Assembly (NCBI GenBank): GCA_010405405.1
Contig: MU004240.1
Span: 1,622,814-1,686,813 of the forward strand
Length of the DNA: 64,000 nt
Direction of reading: 5' to 3'
From: Microthyrium microscopicum
Taxonomy: Eukaryota; Ascomycota; Dothideomycetes; Microthyriales; Microthyriaceae
This document shows positions 23,714 through 33,899 of the stretch, piece by piece. Every line of letters starts with the position of its first letter. Positions within the stretch are counted from its first letter, which is position 1. Under the pieces are notes generated by a model. The model was not told the DNA's origin and did no database searches. It saw only the letters and a program-made list of their open reading frames with translations. Both the position numbers and the translations under genes were made by a program.

Positions 23714-25261
23714 TTTGAAGAATTGGAATGAAAGAGGTTGGAAACTACAAGTCAAAATGATATGAGAGACAAGACACGCTATAAAGCATACAAACTCAAT
23801 GCGAGTTACAGCCCCCGATAAAATAAGCACCAAAAGGCCAAAACATTCCCGGTGCTAGAGATAACAACGATATTTATACATAAGGTGCTACATTATCACC
23901 TCAGACGGCCGACGCACGGCGATCCGTACCAGTCAAAATTCAAGTGTCCCATGTCGTACGAGGGAGGACCCATGCAGCTGCTGACTTGAGAAGTGGTGCC
24001 GGTCGATGGGCTGTGCATGCCAAAACGTTTAAAGAAACTAACACACGGCATGGGATCCAGCACTATGGGTCAGCCTTTTGGTAGAGTTTAAACATTGATT
24101 CTAAACAATGGCCGACATGGTGGGTTGTTTCATCGGCGCTCCTAGGGGTCAATCGATGTTGGATCGTCCAGAGAACTCGATTTGATAGACTGCGGCTGGC
24201 TGACTCGCGGCATGGTACCCCAACTTCTTGAGCTCGTGCAGTCTTTCTAACAGATTTGTCGAGGCCTGCATTGCTGAGGTTGTTGTGTCCTAGTCAGGCC
24301 TCATCTTGTGATGCTCTTGTAGAATGCAGGGACATTTTTCATTGCCATCAAAATCAAAGTTCGATTAGTCGGGTTGGTAGACATGGAAACCTTTGCTGTG
24401 TCACAGCCATATCATGTGGCTAAGCCTTCCAACAAATGGATATTTCTGTATCAAGATTAGAATTGTGGATTGCGCGGCCATCATTACGAGTTGATTCAAA
24501 ACCGCTGTTTTTAAGCTTTGAATGTGTCTCCTATGTTTTGTGTTAGCGGCTTGTGCCTTTTGCGCTACTTGGCAAAGAAACACAAGATATGCAAGAGAGG
24601 ATGAAATAGAAAGGCCGCGCATGGGAATGCGTTAAAAAAGTGGATTCTTCAAATGCTTACAGTTATTTTGGTTGTCTCTCCGACAATCGATTTGAGTGGT
24701 GACACGAAACCCACAATCAATGCGGCAAAGCGGGATGATCTGAAAACTAGAATTTTCGTGCTGCGCATTCAGTATTGGGGACTGCGAAAGTCAGGATTCA
24801 GGAAGGATGCATGAGAGCCAAGTCCCCACGATCTGACAGGCTGAGGACGGCATCTGCAGGTGTCAGTGTCAAATGAAAAGTATATATTCTCATGCATCAT
24901 GTCTGCACCAACTCAAGAGCAAATATAGCAAGGGCTATTGGCTAAGGTCACCAACAGAGAAACTAAGTCGACCCTATCATCATAAATGGCGTTAAAGGTC
25001 AAAGTCAGGGTAAAAGTATGTGGTTCTTTGGAAATGGATTGAGCTTTGAAGTTAGTCAGGCCAGGCTGCTGGGAAACGGAATACAAACTCTGACGCACTG
25101 GACTGCCGTGGAATTGAATTGTTCATAGTACCAGGCCAGCATCACACGCAAATGCCAATACGAAAACATGTTCCAACAAGCGCTGTCTATATTAAGTGTA
25201 TGGAAGTCTGATGCTTATGATACAATGGATAATCACGGCCTGCTGGGTGTCCACGAACAAT
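23714..25261. promoter_or_regulatory. Intergenic region upstream of the MFS gene and downstream of RPT5
   Basis: About 1.5 kb. The left part should hold the MFS promoter; the rightmost bases hold the RPT5 3' end. A 73-residue minus frame at 24401-24622 has a signal-peptide-like start but no other support. No RNA gene was seen. Confidence 0.5.
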
Positions 25262-26792
25262 TAGGCGTAGAAGTTGGCTAATCATAGTTAGTGAATGTTG
25301 GAAAAGTTGGAATATTCGTGACGTACCTGTCTCCTTCTTCTTGGCTTGTACCTCCGCTATAGCATCAACGTAATGTTCGTGGCTAATCTTGGTCTGGCCC
25401 AAACGCAAGGCGATCATACCAGCTTCAACACAGACAGCCTTCAGCTGAGCCCCACCAAACTCATCCGTACTTCTTGCCAATTCCTGCCAGTTGACGCCTT
25501 CGTCAACGGTCATCTTCCGACTATGAATTCGCATGATCTGAGCTCTAGCCTCCTCATTGGGAAGTGGAAACTCAATCTTCCGATCTAGACGACCAGATCG
25601 AAGAAGTGCAGGATCGAGTACGTCGACACGATTTGTGGCTGCGAGCACTTTGACGCGATCATCAGAGGCGAAACCATCCAATTGGTTTAGGAGTTCCAAC
25701 ATGGTTCGTTGTACTTCACGATCACCAGATTTATCGGAATCGAAACGTTTTGTGCCCACTGCATCCAACTCGTCAATGAAGATGATTGAAGGCGCCTTTT
25801 CTTTGGCGAGGGCGAAGCAATCGCGGACTAGTTTAGCACCGTCTCCAATGAACATTTGCACAAGTTGTGGTCCAGCAAGCTTGAGAAATGTTGCGTCTGT
25901 TTGAGCGGCGCAAGCTCTTGCGAGCAGAGTCTTTCCAGTTCCGGGAGGTCCATACATGAGAGCACCTATATTCATCAGCATGTTTTTATACCTGCCAGCA
26001 CTTGACAAAGCTTACCTTTGGGAGCTTTGATGCCAATCTTCTTGAATCGTTCAGCTTCCTTCATTGGCCATACAATTGCCTCAACGAGCTCTTCGATTTG
26101 CTTGTCTAGACCACCAACATCTGTGTACTTTTCTGTAGGTTTCTCGTCAACCTCCATGGCCTTTACTCTGCTGTCGTATTCTGCGGGGAGGGTATCAAGT
26201 ATAAGATAGGAATCCTTGTTCACACCGATAAGATCGCCGGGCTTGAGCTTCTCGTGGTCAACAAGTCCAATAAGCGGAAGAAAGATAGTCTGGCGGGTAG
26301 AGGTTTTGATGACAGCGGATTTGCCAATGCGTGTGGCATCGAGATCGATATTGGCACCTTCTTCGGCGGCTTCTTCGTCTACGTCAAGGTCGAGGATTTC
26401 GACAACGTTGCCGACGAGGTAAGGAAGCTGTCTGTGTTTTGTGAGCAATAATCCAGGCTACAGAAGGTGGGGGCATACCGGTTGTTTTCAATCTTATCCA
26501 TGTTGTCCTTGATCTTCTCATTCATTGTCGACTTTTCATGGCTAAGTCGCTGGAACTCGCTCTTCATTATTCTCAGCTCATTCTCCAGTAACCTACGCCG
26601 CGCTACGATGTCTCGTGTGCTGAGGGTCAGAATCTCGTCATCCAGAATTTCCTCTTCCTTTTCTTCGGGTGCATCTTTCATTTCATCATCACCACCTACT
26701 CCTTCTTTCTTTTCGCCATCGTCTTTCTTGTCGTCTTTCTTCTCCTCGCGTTGTTCTTGCTCAATATCATCGAGGTCTTCAAGGGTGGACAT
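25262..26792 (-). CDS. RPT5: 26S proteasome regulatory ATPase subunit Rpt5
   Basis: This is one of the six AAA+ ATPases of the 19S base, which unfold and thread substrates into the 20S core. Four exons are inferred: 26792-26479, 26431-26016, 25965-25327 and 25278-25262, giving 461 residues. An acidic N-terminal extension and coiled coil come first. The OB domain follows ([15 protein letters not shown]), then [20 protein letters not shown], Walker A GPPGTGKT, Walker [30 protein letters not shown] and [19 protein letters not shown]. The last exon codes only the NFYA tail, which ends in the HbYX-type FYA that docks into the core particle and is diagnostic for Rpt5. The gene is divergent from UBC6. 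Confidence 0.97.
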
Positions 26793-27346
26793 GGTGGCGC
26801 GGCTATGGAAATGGAATTGATGGTGGATTGCTGGACGGGATTGAAGTGCTCAAAAGGCACTAAGTGGAATGGTATCGAGGGAAGTCGTATTAAAATGACG
26901 GGAAGTGTGAGCAAGTGAGGGAGATGAATGTTTTGGTCTTTCACCTTCCACCAAGCACGGAGCTTTGAGCTTACGAACTGTGAGAGCCTGGCCAAGAGAT
27001 TGATGCCAAGGGCTACTAGCCAGTGGGAGCGGGGCGGAGAGAGCGGATCGGAACCAGCCAACGTTCTTTCCAGATCTAGGAGTTGTCACCCGAGAGTACT
27101 GTAGAAAGAGGCTTCGGCCCGAAACCCTGTGCCGACTTCCAGGTTACTACCAAATCCATTTCCCTCCACCTGTTGTCATCCATCAAATCCAGCGCATTGT
27201 CACAGACCTGTCCATTATTCACCAATCCATCAACCCCTCATAACCCTACATAACACTGTTGCCTGCGCTCTCGCTCTGTATACATCTTGTCGCCCATCTC
27301 CGTTCTCTCAGTATTCTCAGTTCCGTTCTATCTTCAGCTCTCCAAC
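26793..27346. promoter_or_regulatory. Shared promoter region of RPT5 and UBC6
   Basis: 554 bp separate the two divergent start codons. The UBC6 side is a CT/CA-rich leader. I found no obvious Rpn4-type proteasome element by eye. Confidence 0.5.
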
Positions 27347-28180
27347 ATGGCCTCCAACGCCGCCATCAAGCGCTTGACTAGAGAGTACGCCGCCATCCAA
27401 CAAAACCCTCCAGAGTACATCGTCGCCCACCCCTCTGAATCAAACATACTCGAATGGCACTATATCCTCACCGGCCCTCCCAACACTCCATACGAAGGCG
27501 GCCAATATTGGGGAACCCTCACATTCCCACCAGATTATCCATTCAATCCGCCCGCCATTCGAATGCTCACAGCCAGCGGCCGATTCCAGAGCAATACACG
27601 GTTATGTCTAAGCATAAGCGATTTCCACCCAAAGAGCTTCAATCCAGCCTGGAGCGTGTCCACAATCCTCATTGGCCTGATGAGTTTCATGACGGGCGAA
27701 GAGATGACGACAGGAAGCATCCGCGCTTCGGAAATGGAGAGACGAATCACGGCCGCGAAAACCCGATGGTTCAACTCAACTGGCAACGGTTCATCACTGC
27801 GAAAGATTCCCGGTGTGTCTGGAACCCAGGGCCCTTCTAGTACATCGCTGAGAACGGGAGATGGTGGAGCGAGATTTCGCGCAGAGTGGCCTGAAATAGA
27901 TGCGGAGAACTGGAAATGGATGGAAGAGCGACGAGTCGACCCTGCTACCGGAAACGTTGTCAAACCTAGCAGCACGCAAACTTGTGCACCTGGTGCTCGC
28001 GCTTTACCCATACTCAATTCGACGCCAGGCGCAGTGGTAGAAGGGGCGCAAGTAGCTCGCAATGCTGGGCAAGGGTTCATACGTCGCAATATCGGTCTGG
28101 TCATTTTCTTTGGCTTCATGGTATACGCAGTAGCCTCACGATTGTTGAGCGAAGGACGGTCAATGCATCAGGAGCTCTGA
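27347..28180 (+). CDS. UBC6: ER-anchored ubiquitin-conjugating enzyme E2 (Ubc6/UBE2J type)
   Basis: This tail-anchored E2 acts in ER-associated degradation, with its catalytic domain facing the cytosol. A single exon of 277 residues starts MASNAAIKRLTREY. The UBC fold holds the active site in NTRLCLSISDFHPKSFNPAW with Cys87, the same position as yeast Ubc6. A proline/serine-rich linker leads to a C-terminal hydrophobic anchor (NIGLVIFFGFMVYAVA) followed by a short lumenal tail. The ATG at 27347 is preferred to the in-frame one at 27287 because family members start at MAS.., and the upstream residues lie in a CT-rich leader. Confidence 0.95.
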   Translation: MASNAAIKRLTREYAAIQQNPPEYIVAHPSESNILEWHYILTGPPNTPYEGGQYWGTLTFPPDYPFNPPAIRMLTASGRFQSNTRLCLSISDFHPKSFNPAWSVSTILIGLMSFMTGEEMTTGSIRASEMERRITAAKTRWFNSTGNGSSLRKIPGVSGTQGPSSTSLRTGDGGARFRAEWPEIDAENWKWMEERRVDPATGNVVKPSSTQTCAPGARALPILNSTPGAVVEGAQVARNAGQGFIRRNIGLVIFFGFMVYAVASRLLSEGRSMHQEL

Positions 28181-28675
28181 TGATCTAGATGATGATAGAA
28201 GCGGATTGGTCTGGTGCGGATACAAGACATAGAACACATGATACCCCAACCACTCTTGTATTTCTCGTTTTTTTCTTTCATCTGTTCGACTTCATGTAGC
28301 ATTACAGCGCTAGACGGTACTTTTTGGCAAGGCCTGATGTATGATATACTGGAAAGCATTTTGGTTCTCTGGATATTGTAGGCCAATATAGACACCAAGG
28401 AAAAGCATTCATAAATGAGACCATCGTTATCAAACTGCTTATGTGGCTGCCTTGATGTGTGCAAGTTTGCAACCATCGTGCCCAGTGTCCACTTCTTACA
28501 TTCAGGTGGGGAAGCTGTTTACTGACTACTATCTGAAAAAATAGACAAATAGGCAGCTATTGAGGTTACATCTTACTAGTACAAGAAGAGTAATGAGTCA
28601 CGACAATAATAAAAACTCGAGTATCCCAACCTTCGCTAGCTTCGCCCAACTACACCATTTATTTTCATCTTCAGA
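28181..28675. other. Intergenic region
   Basis: It contains the UBC6 3' end and the promoter of the next acetyltransferase gene. No other feature was recognised. Confidence 0.4.
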
Positions 28676-29312
28676 ATGTCTATAACCACCTCCCGATTTA
28701 CTCTCGAGCCTTTGACCTTGGATCACAAAGAAGCATTCTTCCAATTTCGCAGCGATCCAAGAACATACAAATGGACGTAAGTCCTTCCTCCCGCCTCCAG
28801 TCCCTTTCAACTTTGTAACCACCATCAGTACGTCCGGCAAATGGACGTCAATGGACCAATGCACCACCTGGCTGAACGAGCGAATGGCCCGCCCAAAATG
28901 CGACCAATATGTCATCTGTCTATCCCCAGACTCACCGCTGGCCAAATCCTTGGACGCAAGTGCCCTTGCTGAAGTTCCCACACTGCCAAATGGGAACTAC
29001 TTCATCGGCTCCCTAGGTTTCCCGCGCAAAGACGAAATAGGCTATCTAGTCCATCCCGCAGTCTGGGGCAAAGGCGTGGCACCGGAAGCTATCAAGGCAG
29101 CGTTGACTGTGTACTTTGACAAGTATAAGGATGTGATGGAGGCGTCTGCGCATACGGACGAGGAGAATGGGCAGAGTAGGAGGGTGGTGGAGAAGTTGGG
29201 GTTCAAGTTGACGGATTATAAGGGGAGTTATGAGACCAGTTATTTGGGGAAGAGGACGGAGGTTGTTTATGTTATTGAGAGGGAGGTGGTTGAAGGTTGG
29301 AGTAAGAATTAA
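28676..29312 (+). CDS. GNAT acetyltransferase, RimJ/RimL-like
   Basis: Two exons, 28676-28776 and 28829-29312, with a 52 bp intron (GTAAGT...CAG), give 194 residues. The start MSITTSRFTLEPLTLDHKEA is the classic first strand-helix of RimJ/RimL-type acetyltransferases and is encoded by exon 1, upstream of the longer visible frame. Acetyl-CoA motif A appears as GYLVHPAVWGKGVAPEAIKA. The segment HTDEENGQSRRVVEKLGFKL is the conserved Asn-containing helix before the last strand. The substrate is not predictable; fungal paralogs are numerous. Likely cytosolic. Confidence 0.88.
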
Positions 29313-29983
29313 CTCATATGTGTTAGAAATAGATCGTTGACGAGATAGTTGAATGTCTGATAGAGATACGTTTTGTTAAATTACGAATTTTAGCATTCTT
29401 TGCAATGGCCCCATTTCTTTCTGTAGGGGGTTTTATTGAGCCTAAAATGTGCTGCAGAGTTGACATTCACGGGGGATCAAGTTCTAGAGGCTCTTTCATT
29501 TCGACTCAACTTCTCGACTGCCACCGTTATGTGTAAAGATTTCCAGAACGCATATGCCAGCTGCAGGCGCAATGAAAGCATACGACAGCTACCTAGGTAC
29601 CTGAGAGCAGAGAGATGTCATTTGGTCTGAATTTCATCATAACGAGTGAAGCCATTCTCAGTGTAGATTGAATAGTAGAGTACTTCGATCCTAGATCTCA
29701 ATTTCATGACATGATATATACCAGTGACTATCTGCCCGAGACTACAGCTCATAACCTACTACGATGACAAACGGCCAGTTGATATTGACGCTCAGTATCC
29801 CGCAAGTCACCTCTCCTGCGTCTCCCGAATCTCAAAGTGACGAAACACCAGGAGTCACTCAACACTCCTCGAACTTACAATGTGTCCCCACCTACAAATA
29901 TACCTCCGACTCTTCTATCCACATTCTTCAACCCTCTACCAAATCCATCACAATCATCGATTATCAAAACATCGAATATCAGA
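29313..29983. other. Intergenic region with third TACCTAGGTA palindrome
   Basis: No gene is supported. The palindrome TACCTAGGTA lies at 29590-29599. The frame that opens at 29837 could extend the next protein upstream by 49 residues. Confidence 0.45.
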
Positions 29984-30613
29984 ATGTGCGCCATAACAAT
30001 GATCGAGTACAGCTGCCTCTGGGCCCACCGAGTCCACACTCGCACCGACCTATGCCCAAATGCCCGCTCTCCCAGCTCCGAATGCAACGCCTGTGACAAA
30101 TGTTTCCGCGAACCCAAGGAAGCCAAGCGAGTTGGCCTTCATTTCCCCTCCCGCCACCGCGTCGGCTGCCGCTACCGACAACGGTATGGACGTCCTTGTG
30201 CTACGGGCAACACATTCTGGTTCATCCGCAAAGGCGGAGAGGGATGTCCAGTGTGTTACTGGGAAGGTGAAGAAGAGGCCAGTGAGATTGAGGGATATTG
30301 TCATTCCAAGTGGATATGCCATAATTTGTTGAAGCTATATGGGGCTGGTCATAAGGGTCGGTGTGCGTTCAGAGACGTTGTTGGATTGCAGGATGGTACG
30401 CCGACAGGGGTTTATAGCGAGGCAGATAGTCTGGAGCTAGAAGAGTGGTGGGATGTTGAGGCGCAGGTGACGAATTTGGGGACGGTGATGGGGCTTTTTG
30501 ATCGTGAGGGTACGGAGAGACAAACTTCTGAGTTGCCGGAGGTGCATACCGGCTTTACGGATGCTGAGGATGCTGTGGTTGAGGATATAGTCCACGAGGT
30601 CCATCTTGACTAA
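29984..30613 (+). CDS. Cysteine-rich hypothetical protein
   Basis: A frame of 209 residues from MCAITMIEYSCLWAH; the same frame is open from an ATG at 29837, so the start is uncertain. I prefer the later ATG because many fungal hypothetical proteins begin with a similar short MC...Y.C.H segment. Cysteines are grouped in the first half (SSECNACDKCFRE, RVGCRYRQRYGRPCA, GCPVCYWE, EGYCHSKWICHN) and could bind zinc, but they match no zinc finger I can name. The second half is acidic and cysteine-poor. Function unknown. It is convergent with the GFA-domain gene, 53 bp away. Confidence 0.65.
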   Translation: MCAITMIEYSCLWAHRVHTRTDLCPNARSPSSECNACDKCFREPKEAKRVGLHFPSRHRVGCRYRQRYGRPCATGNTFWFIRKGGEGCPVCYWEGEEEASEIEGYCHSKWICHNLLKLYGAGHKGRCAFRDVVGLQDGTPTGVYSEADSLELEEWWDVEAQVTNLGTVMGLFDREGTERQTSELPEVHTGFTDAEDAVVEDIVHEVHLD

Positions 30614-30666
30614 TTGAACAAAGGTCTGGTCCAGTAGGTGGTCCGGTATGAGGCAGTCATGACAGT

Positions 30667-31731
30667 TCATTCCTTTGGATACTTACCAAGCCCATCACAC
30701 AAACTCTGAATAAGTTGTTGATTATGAGCTTCTTCAGAAAAGCTCACTCGATCGGTCACCCATTGCAGCCATTCTTCAGCTCGAGCACCACTTTCAGCAT
30801 CTAGGAGACCTATAGCGACATCAAGCAACGTTGGTCGTTGGCTCCCTTCCCAGAATACATCAGCACCACAATCTCCACAGAAATGTCTAGTCGTTCCAGG
30901 TGAACTCTCATATGTCTTTGCAGTACCCAGTCTCATTCCTTGCTCATACTTTCGGCCATCTGGCAGTTCAATATTATCAGTTGGAACAAAAGTCCACTGT
31001 ACAATATCAAATCCAGAGATTAATCGACAACTCTTGCAAGCACAATGGCCAGCCAGATATCGTTTGCGGTCCTCTGACAGCCACCAAGAAACATTGCTAG
31101 GGTTTTCGGCGGATTTGCCAGAATTATATGGGACGAGGAGGTCAGGGAAGGGAGACTCAGCCAGGAGAGATTGCTCGTTAGGTCTGGTTATGCAGAACTC
31201 AACACCACGGCAGTGACAGTGGACATGTAGTTTGTTGTCAGTCGACTGGCAGCCTCGTTCTGAGGCTGAAGGACTGTCTCTCCAATCAAAAGGCGCAAGT
31301 TCGCTACCTATGTCCTTGAGATATTGCTTTGTCCGGTGTGCTCCGATCTCCTTGATCCAGATACTTGCCCCGCCGTCGACGGTTTCCGCGAGCCAGATAT
31401 GCCCCTGATGAGTAACGATGCCATTGGAGGATTGCAAAGTGCCGGTGGAGACTTCAAAGTGGCCATCATCGTTATGTTCTAGAAATAAATGCGCTCCACA
31501 ATTCGAGCAAAAGTGCCGTTTGATAGCCTCGGAGGATTTGTATGTGGATACACATTCTAGATTGGGAGAAGGGTTCTCGGGTGGAATTGGAACGTAGGAA
31601 GTTAGCAGCACACCAGAGATCCGTCGACAAGTATTGCAAGAGCAGAGATAGGCTTGAAGCGGCAGAGATTCTTTGGGCACAGTGAAGGAGTACTTGGATC
31701 CCCCGCAATGGCATGAGCATGTGAGGATCAT
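30667..31731 (-). CDS. Tandem GFA (Mss4-like) domain protein
   Basis: A single-exon frame of 354 residues with two copies of the glutathione-dependent formaldehyde-activating (GFA, Pfam-type Mss4-like) zinc fold. Copy one (about 1-130) has CSCHCGGSKYSF, YLCSCNTCRRISG and RHFCSNCGAHLF. Copy two (about 165-320) has VHCHCRGVEFCI, GHCACKSCRLISG and RHFCGDCGADVFW. The CxC...CxxC...CxxC zinc ligands are complete in both. Single GFA domains are linked to S-hydroxymethyl-glutathione formation, but most fungal members are uncharacterised, so a formaldehyde role is not implied. Gene duplication followed by fusion is the likely origin. Confidence 0.88.
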   Translation of the reverse strand: MILTCSCHCGGSKYSFTVPKESLPLQAYLCSCNTCRRISGVLLTSYVPIPPENPSPNLECVSTYKSSEAIKRHFCSNCGAHLFLEHNDDGHFEVSTGTLQSSNGIVTHQGHIWLAETVDGGASIWIKEIGAHRTKQYLKDIGSELAPFDWRDSPSASERGCQSTDNKLHVHCHCRGVEFCITRPNEQSLLAESPFPDLLVPYNSGKSAENPSNVSWWLSEDRKRYLAGHCACKSCRLISGFDIVQWTFVPTDNIELPDGRKYEQGMRLGTAKTYESSPGTTRHFCGDCGADVFWEGSQRPTLLDVAIGLLDAESGARAEEWLQWVTDRVSFSEEAHNQQLIQSLCDGLGKYPKE

Positions 31732-31830
31732 GTTGATGTGTTGCTGGGTTGATGCTCTGGTGATGTGTGTATGATTCGTTAAGAGCTCCAGACTGGAAGG
31801 AGGCAGCTACAGCATTGTAACATTGATCGC

Positions 31831-31865
31831 TTCAACACTTCAACACTTCAACACTTCAACACTTC
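31831..31865. repeat. Short tandem repeat, 8 bp unit TTCAACAC
   Basis: The unit TTCAACAC is repeated just over four times without error, about 150 bp left of the transposon end and upstream of the GFA gene start. Confidence 0.9.
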
Positions 31866-32015
31866 CCGTTTGCTTGAGCAATTTGTGAAATAATACAATT
31901 TGATATGAGATTCATACAAACAACAGACAAAGGGTCATGTTTGGAGAAAACGTCCAGTGAAGCTTCCTTCTTTCTCATGAAATGCGGGGTCGATGTTTAC
32001 GAGCTTCAATCATTA

Positions 32016-32041
32016 CACCCATAATCGAAAAGTGATGGTCG
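32016..32041 (+). repeat. Left terminal inverted repeat
   Basis: It begins CACCCATAATCGAAAAGTGA and is a perfect reverse complement of 35688-35713. Confidence 0.93.
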
Positions 32042-32075
32042 GCGACCCTCCCCCATGTATGTTGTGCTTTACATA

Positions 32076-32103
32076 ATTCCACCAATCACACGTAAAATAG
32101 CCT
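32076..32103 (+). repeat. Left subterminal inverted repeat
   Basis: 28 bp beginning ATTCCACCAATCACACGT; its exact reverse complement is at 35617-35644. Such inner repeats are candidate transposase binding sites (inference). Confidence 0.9.
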
Positions 32104-32389
32104 GTGGCTTTGGGTGGTAGAAAATTAGGCTATTTCGTGCTATCTTATGAAGCGTTCTAAATATTAAAGTGGTATTCTATAATTAGTGTGCCAGAATTAG
32201 TGTTTTAGCTACTGTTTGAAAGCTCTTGATCTGAATATGTCCATTTGGACATCTCTTGACATTCTCTTACCTGTTTTGTATGCAAATCAATTGTTCTTAT
32301 CCCGTACTCTTATTATGGACCCTATTTAGTTAGAAATAGCTTAAATTGAAGTGGGATTAATCCTATCTCGACATAGACGCCATATTACG

Positions 32390-33420
32390 AACTATAGATA
32401 ATAAGCTATTATTAGAATACTTTAAATAAGCGAACCTATCTCTAGAATTGCTAAATCCATTAGTATTAGTAAATCTACTATACGTCTCTATTGCGCTCAT
32501 CTTAATTAAGTAACTGGCAAGTATATTAAGCGCCCTTATTATACCTTTAGTTACATTTTAGAGATATCTAACTCTATACGTAATTTTATACTAGAAATAC
32601 TAGTATAGAAGGGGACTCTCTACCTAGACGAAATGTCGTTATTACTATAGTAAGAGCTTAATGTAAGCTATGGTAACTAAGTAATTTAAAGAGAACTATA
32701 ACGCGTAAACTAGACGAAGAAGTAAGTACGTTAACTATATTACCTTATAATTCCTATACTAATCTAGCTTCTTCTAGGTTAAAGAGATTACTTAATAACG
32801 CTATAGCCTTTAACGAGACGTATATTTTGAACGTATAAGTATCTATACTTCTAAATAGCTAGTTTTTATAGATAAGAATAGTAGTAGTAAACTAAATACT
32901 TGCCATTAAATAGGATAAAGCCTATAGAGTATTATTATAGAGTCGTTTAAGCGATTAAATTACTTTAAAAGGAAGAACTTGCTGCTAGCTTATACTAGTA
33001 ATAGCCTTCTTACTAAGCTAATTTATAAGGTAAATATGAATTAAGATGGCTTTAAATAGTTCTTAAAGTATACTCTTCTACCTATTTATAGTGTTTACTC
33101 TACTTTGCATAGTGTTATTATTATAAATAACGCTTCTTTTTATTATAATAGACGAATTTAAGAGATTTACGACTTATAAAAAGTTAGATTAGAATATTTA
33201 CTACTATATTCCCTAGATCTTAATCTAATTAAAGCCTTTTTTAGTAATCTAAAGTCCTAACTAAAGTAGTATCGTCTTAACTTTAATAGAGGTTAAACCT
33301 ATAAAGAAAGGTTTTAACTTTTTATTAATATTTTTAAAGAAGAAGTTTATATGCTAGGAGAGGATAAATAGCGCGTAAAAGTATATTTTAGATATATTAA
33401 ATAGCTATACTAAATACTTA
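32390..33420 (+). pseudogene. Tc1/mariner (DDE_3) transposase relic
   Basis: With many stops from C-to-T type change, the plus strand still shows the order of a fungal Tc1 transposase. It has a helix-turn-helix like RIAKSISISKSTI near 32440, LDEM near 32620, a KR/KK-rich region, a degraded first-Asp segment near 32860, NNASFYYNRRI near 33130-33160 (original DNASFHYNRRI type, second Asp), and SLDLNLIKAFFSNLK near 33210-33250 (the SPDLNPIE.FF element with the catalytic acid). Numerous stops make it non-functional. The family assignment rests on these spaced motifs. Confidence 0.8.
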
Positions 33421-33899
33421 TATTTTTTTTAGAATTAAATTCCGTTATTTTATTATAGTAATCTTATAGTAATAAAGTTAAGTTTTGATAGTAGTTTTCT
33501 AGATTAGCTACTTTGTAGAATCTTAAGTTATATTTTGTTAGATTAAGATTATTTAGATAAGATAATATCCTATTTAGGTTTAGTGCTTACCTATCTAGGT
33601 TTAGCCTATGTATAATCTTAAATTATAAGAGTAAGATTTACTTACACCTTATAATATTATCTCTTTAGACTTTAATTATTAACTATTTTAAACGCTATTT
33701 ATTATAAAAATAACTTAAAAGAACTAAATTATATCTTAAGGAAACCCGCAATATGTCTATCTATTAAAGAAGAGTATTCTTCTTATATTTAAACCTTATG
33801 CTACTACTCTTTAATAGTATCTTGTATTTTAATTAAAATAAATTTATTTATTATTAAATCCTAAGTATAAAACTAAATAATCTCTCTTTCTTAAAGATA

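Noticed and set aside
24401-24622. Possible small secreted protein on the minus strand
   Set aside because: Signal-peptide-like start only; no cysteine pattern, leader or partner exon.
31730-32013. Direct repeat next to the transposon as a possible target-site structure
   Set aside because: The TTCAACAC repeats end 150 bp before the element and have no partner on the right; the TA duplication explains the insertion better.
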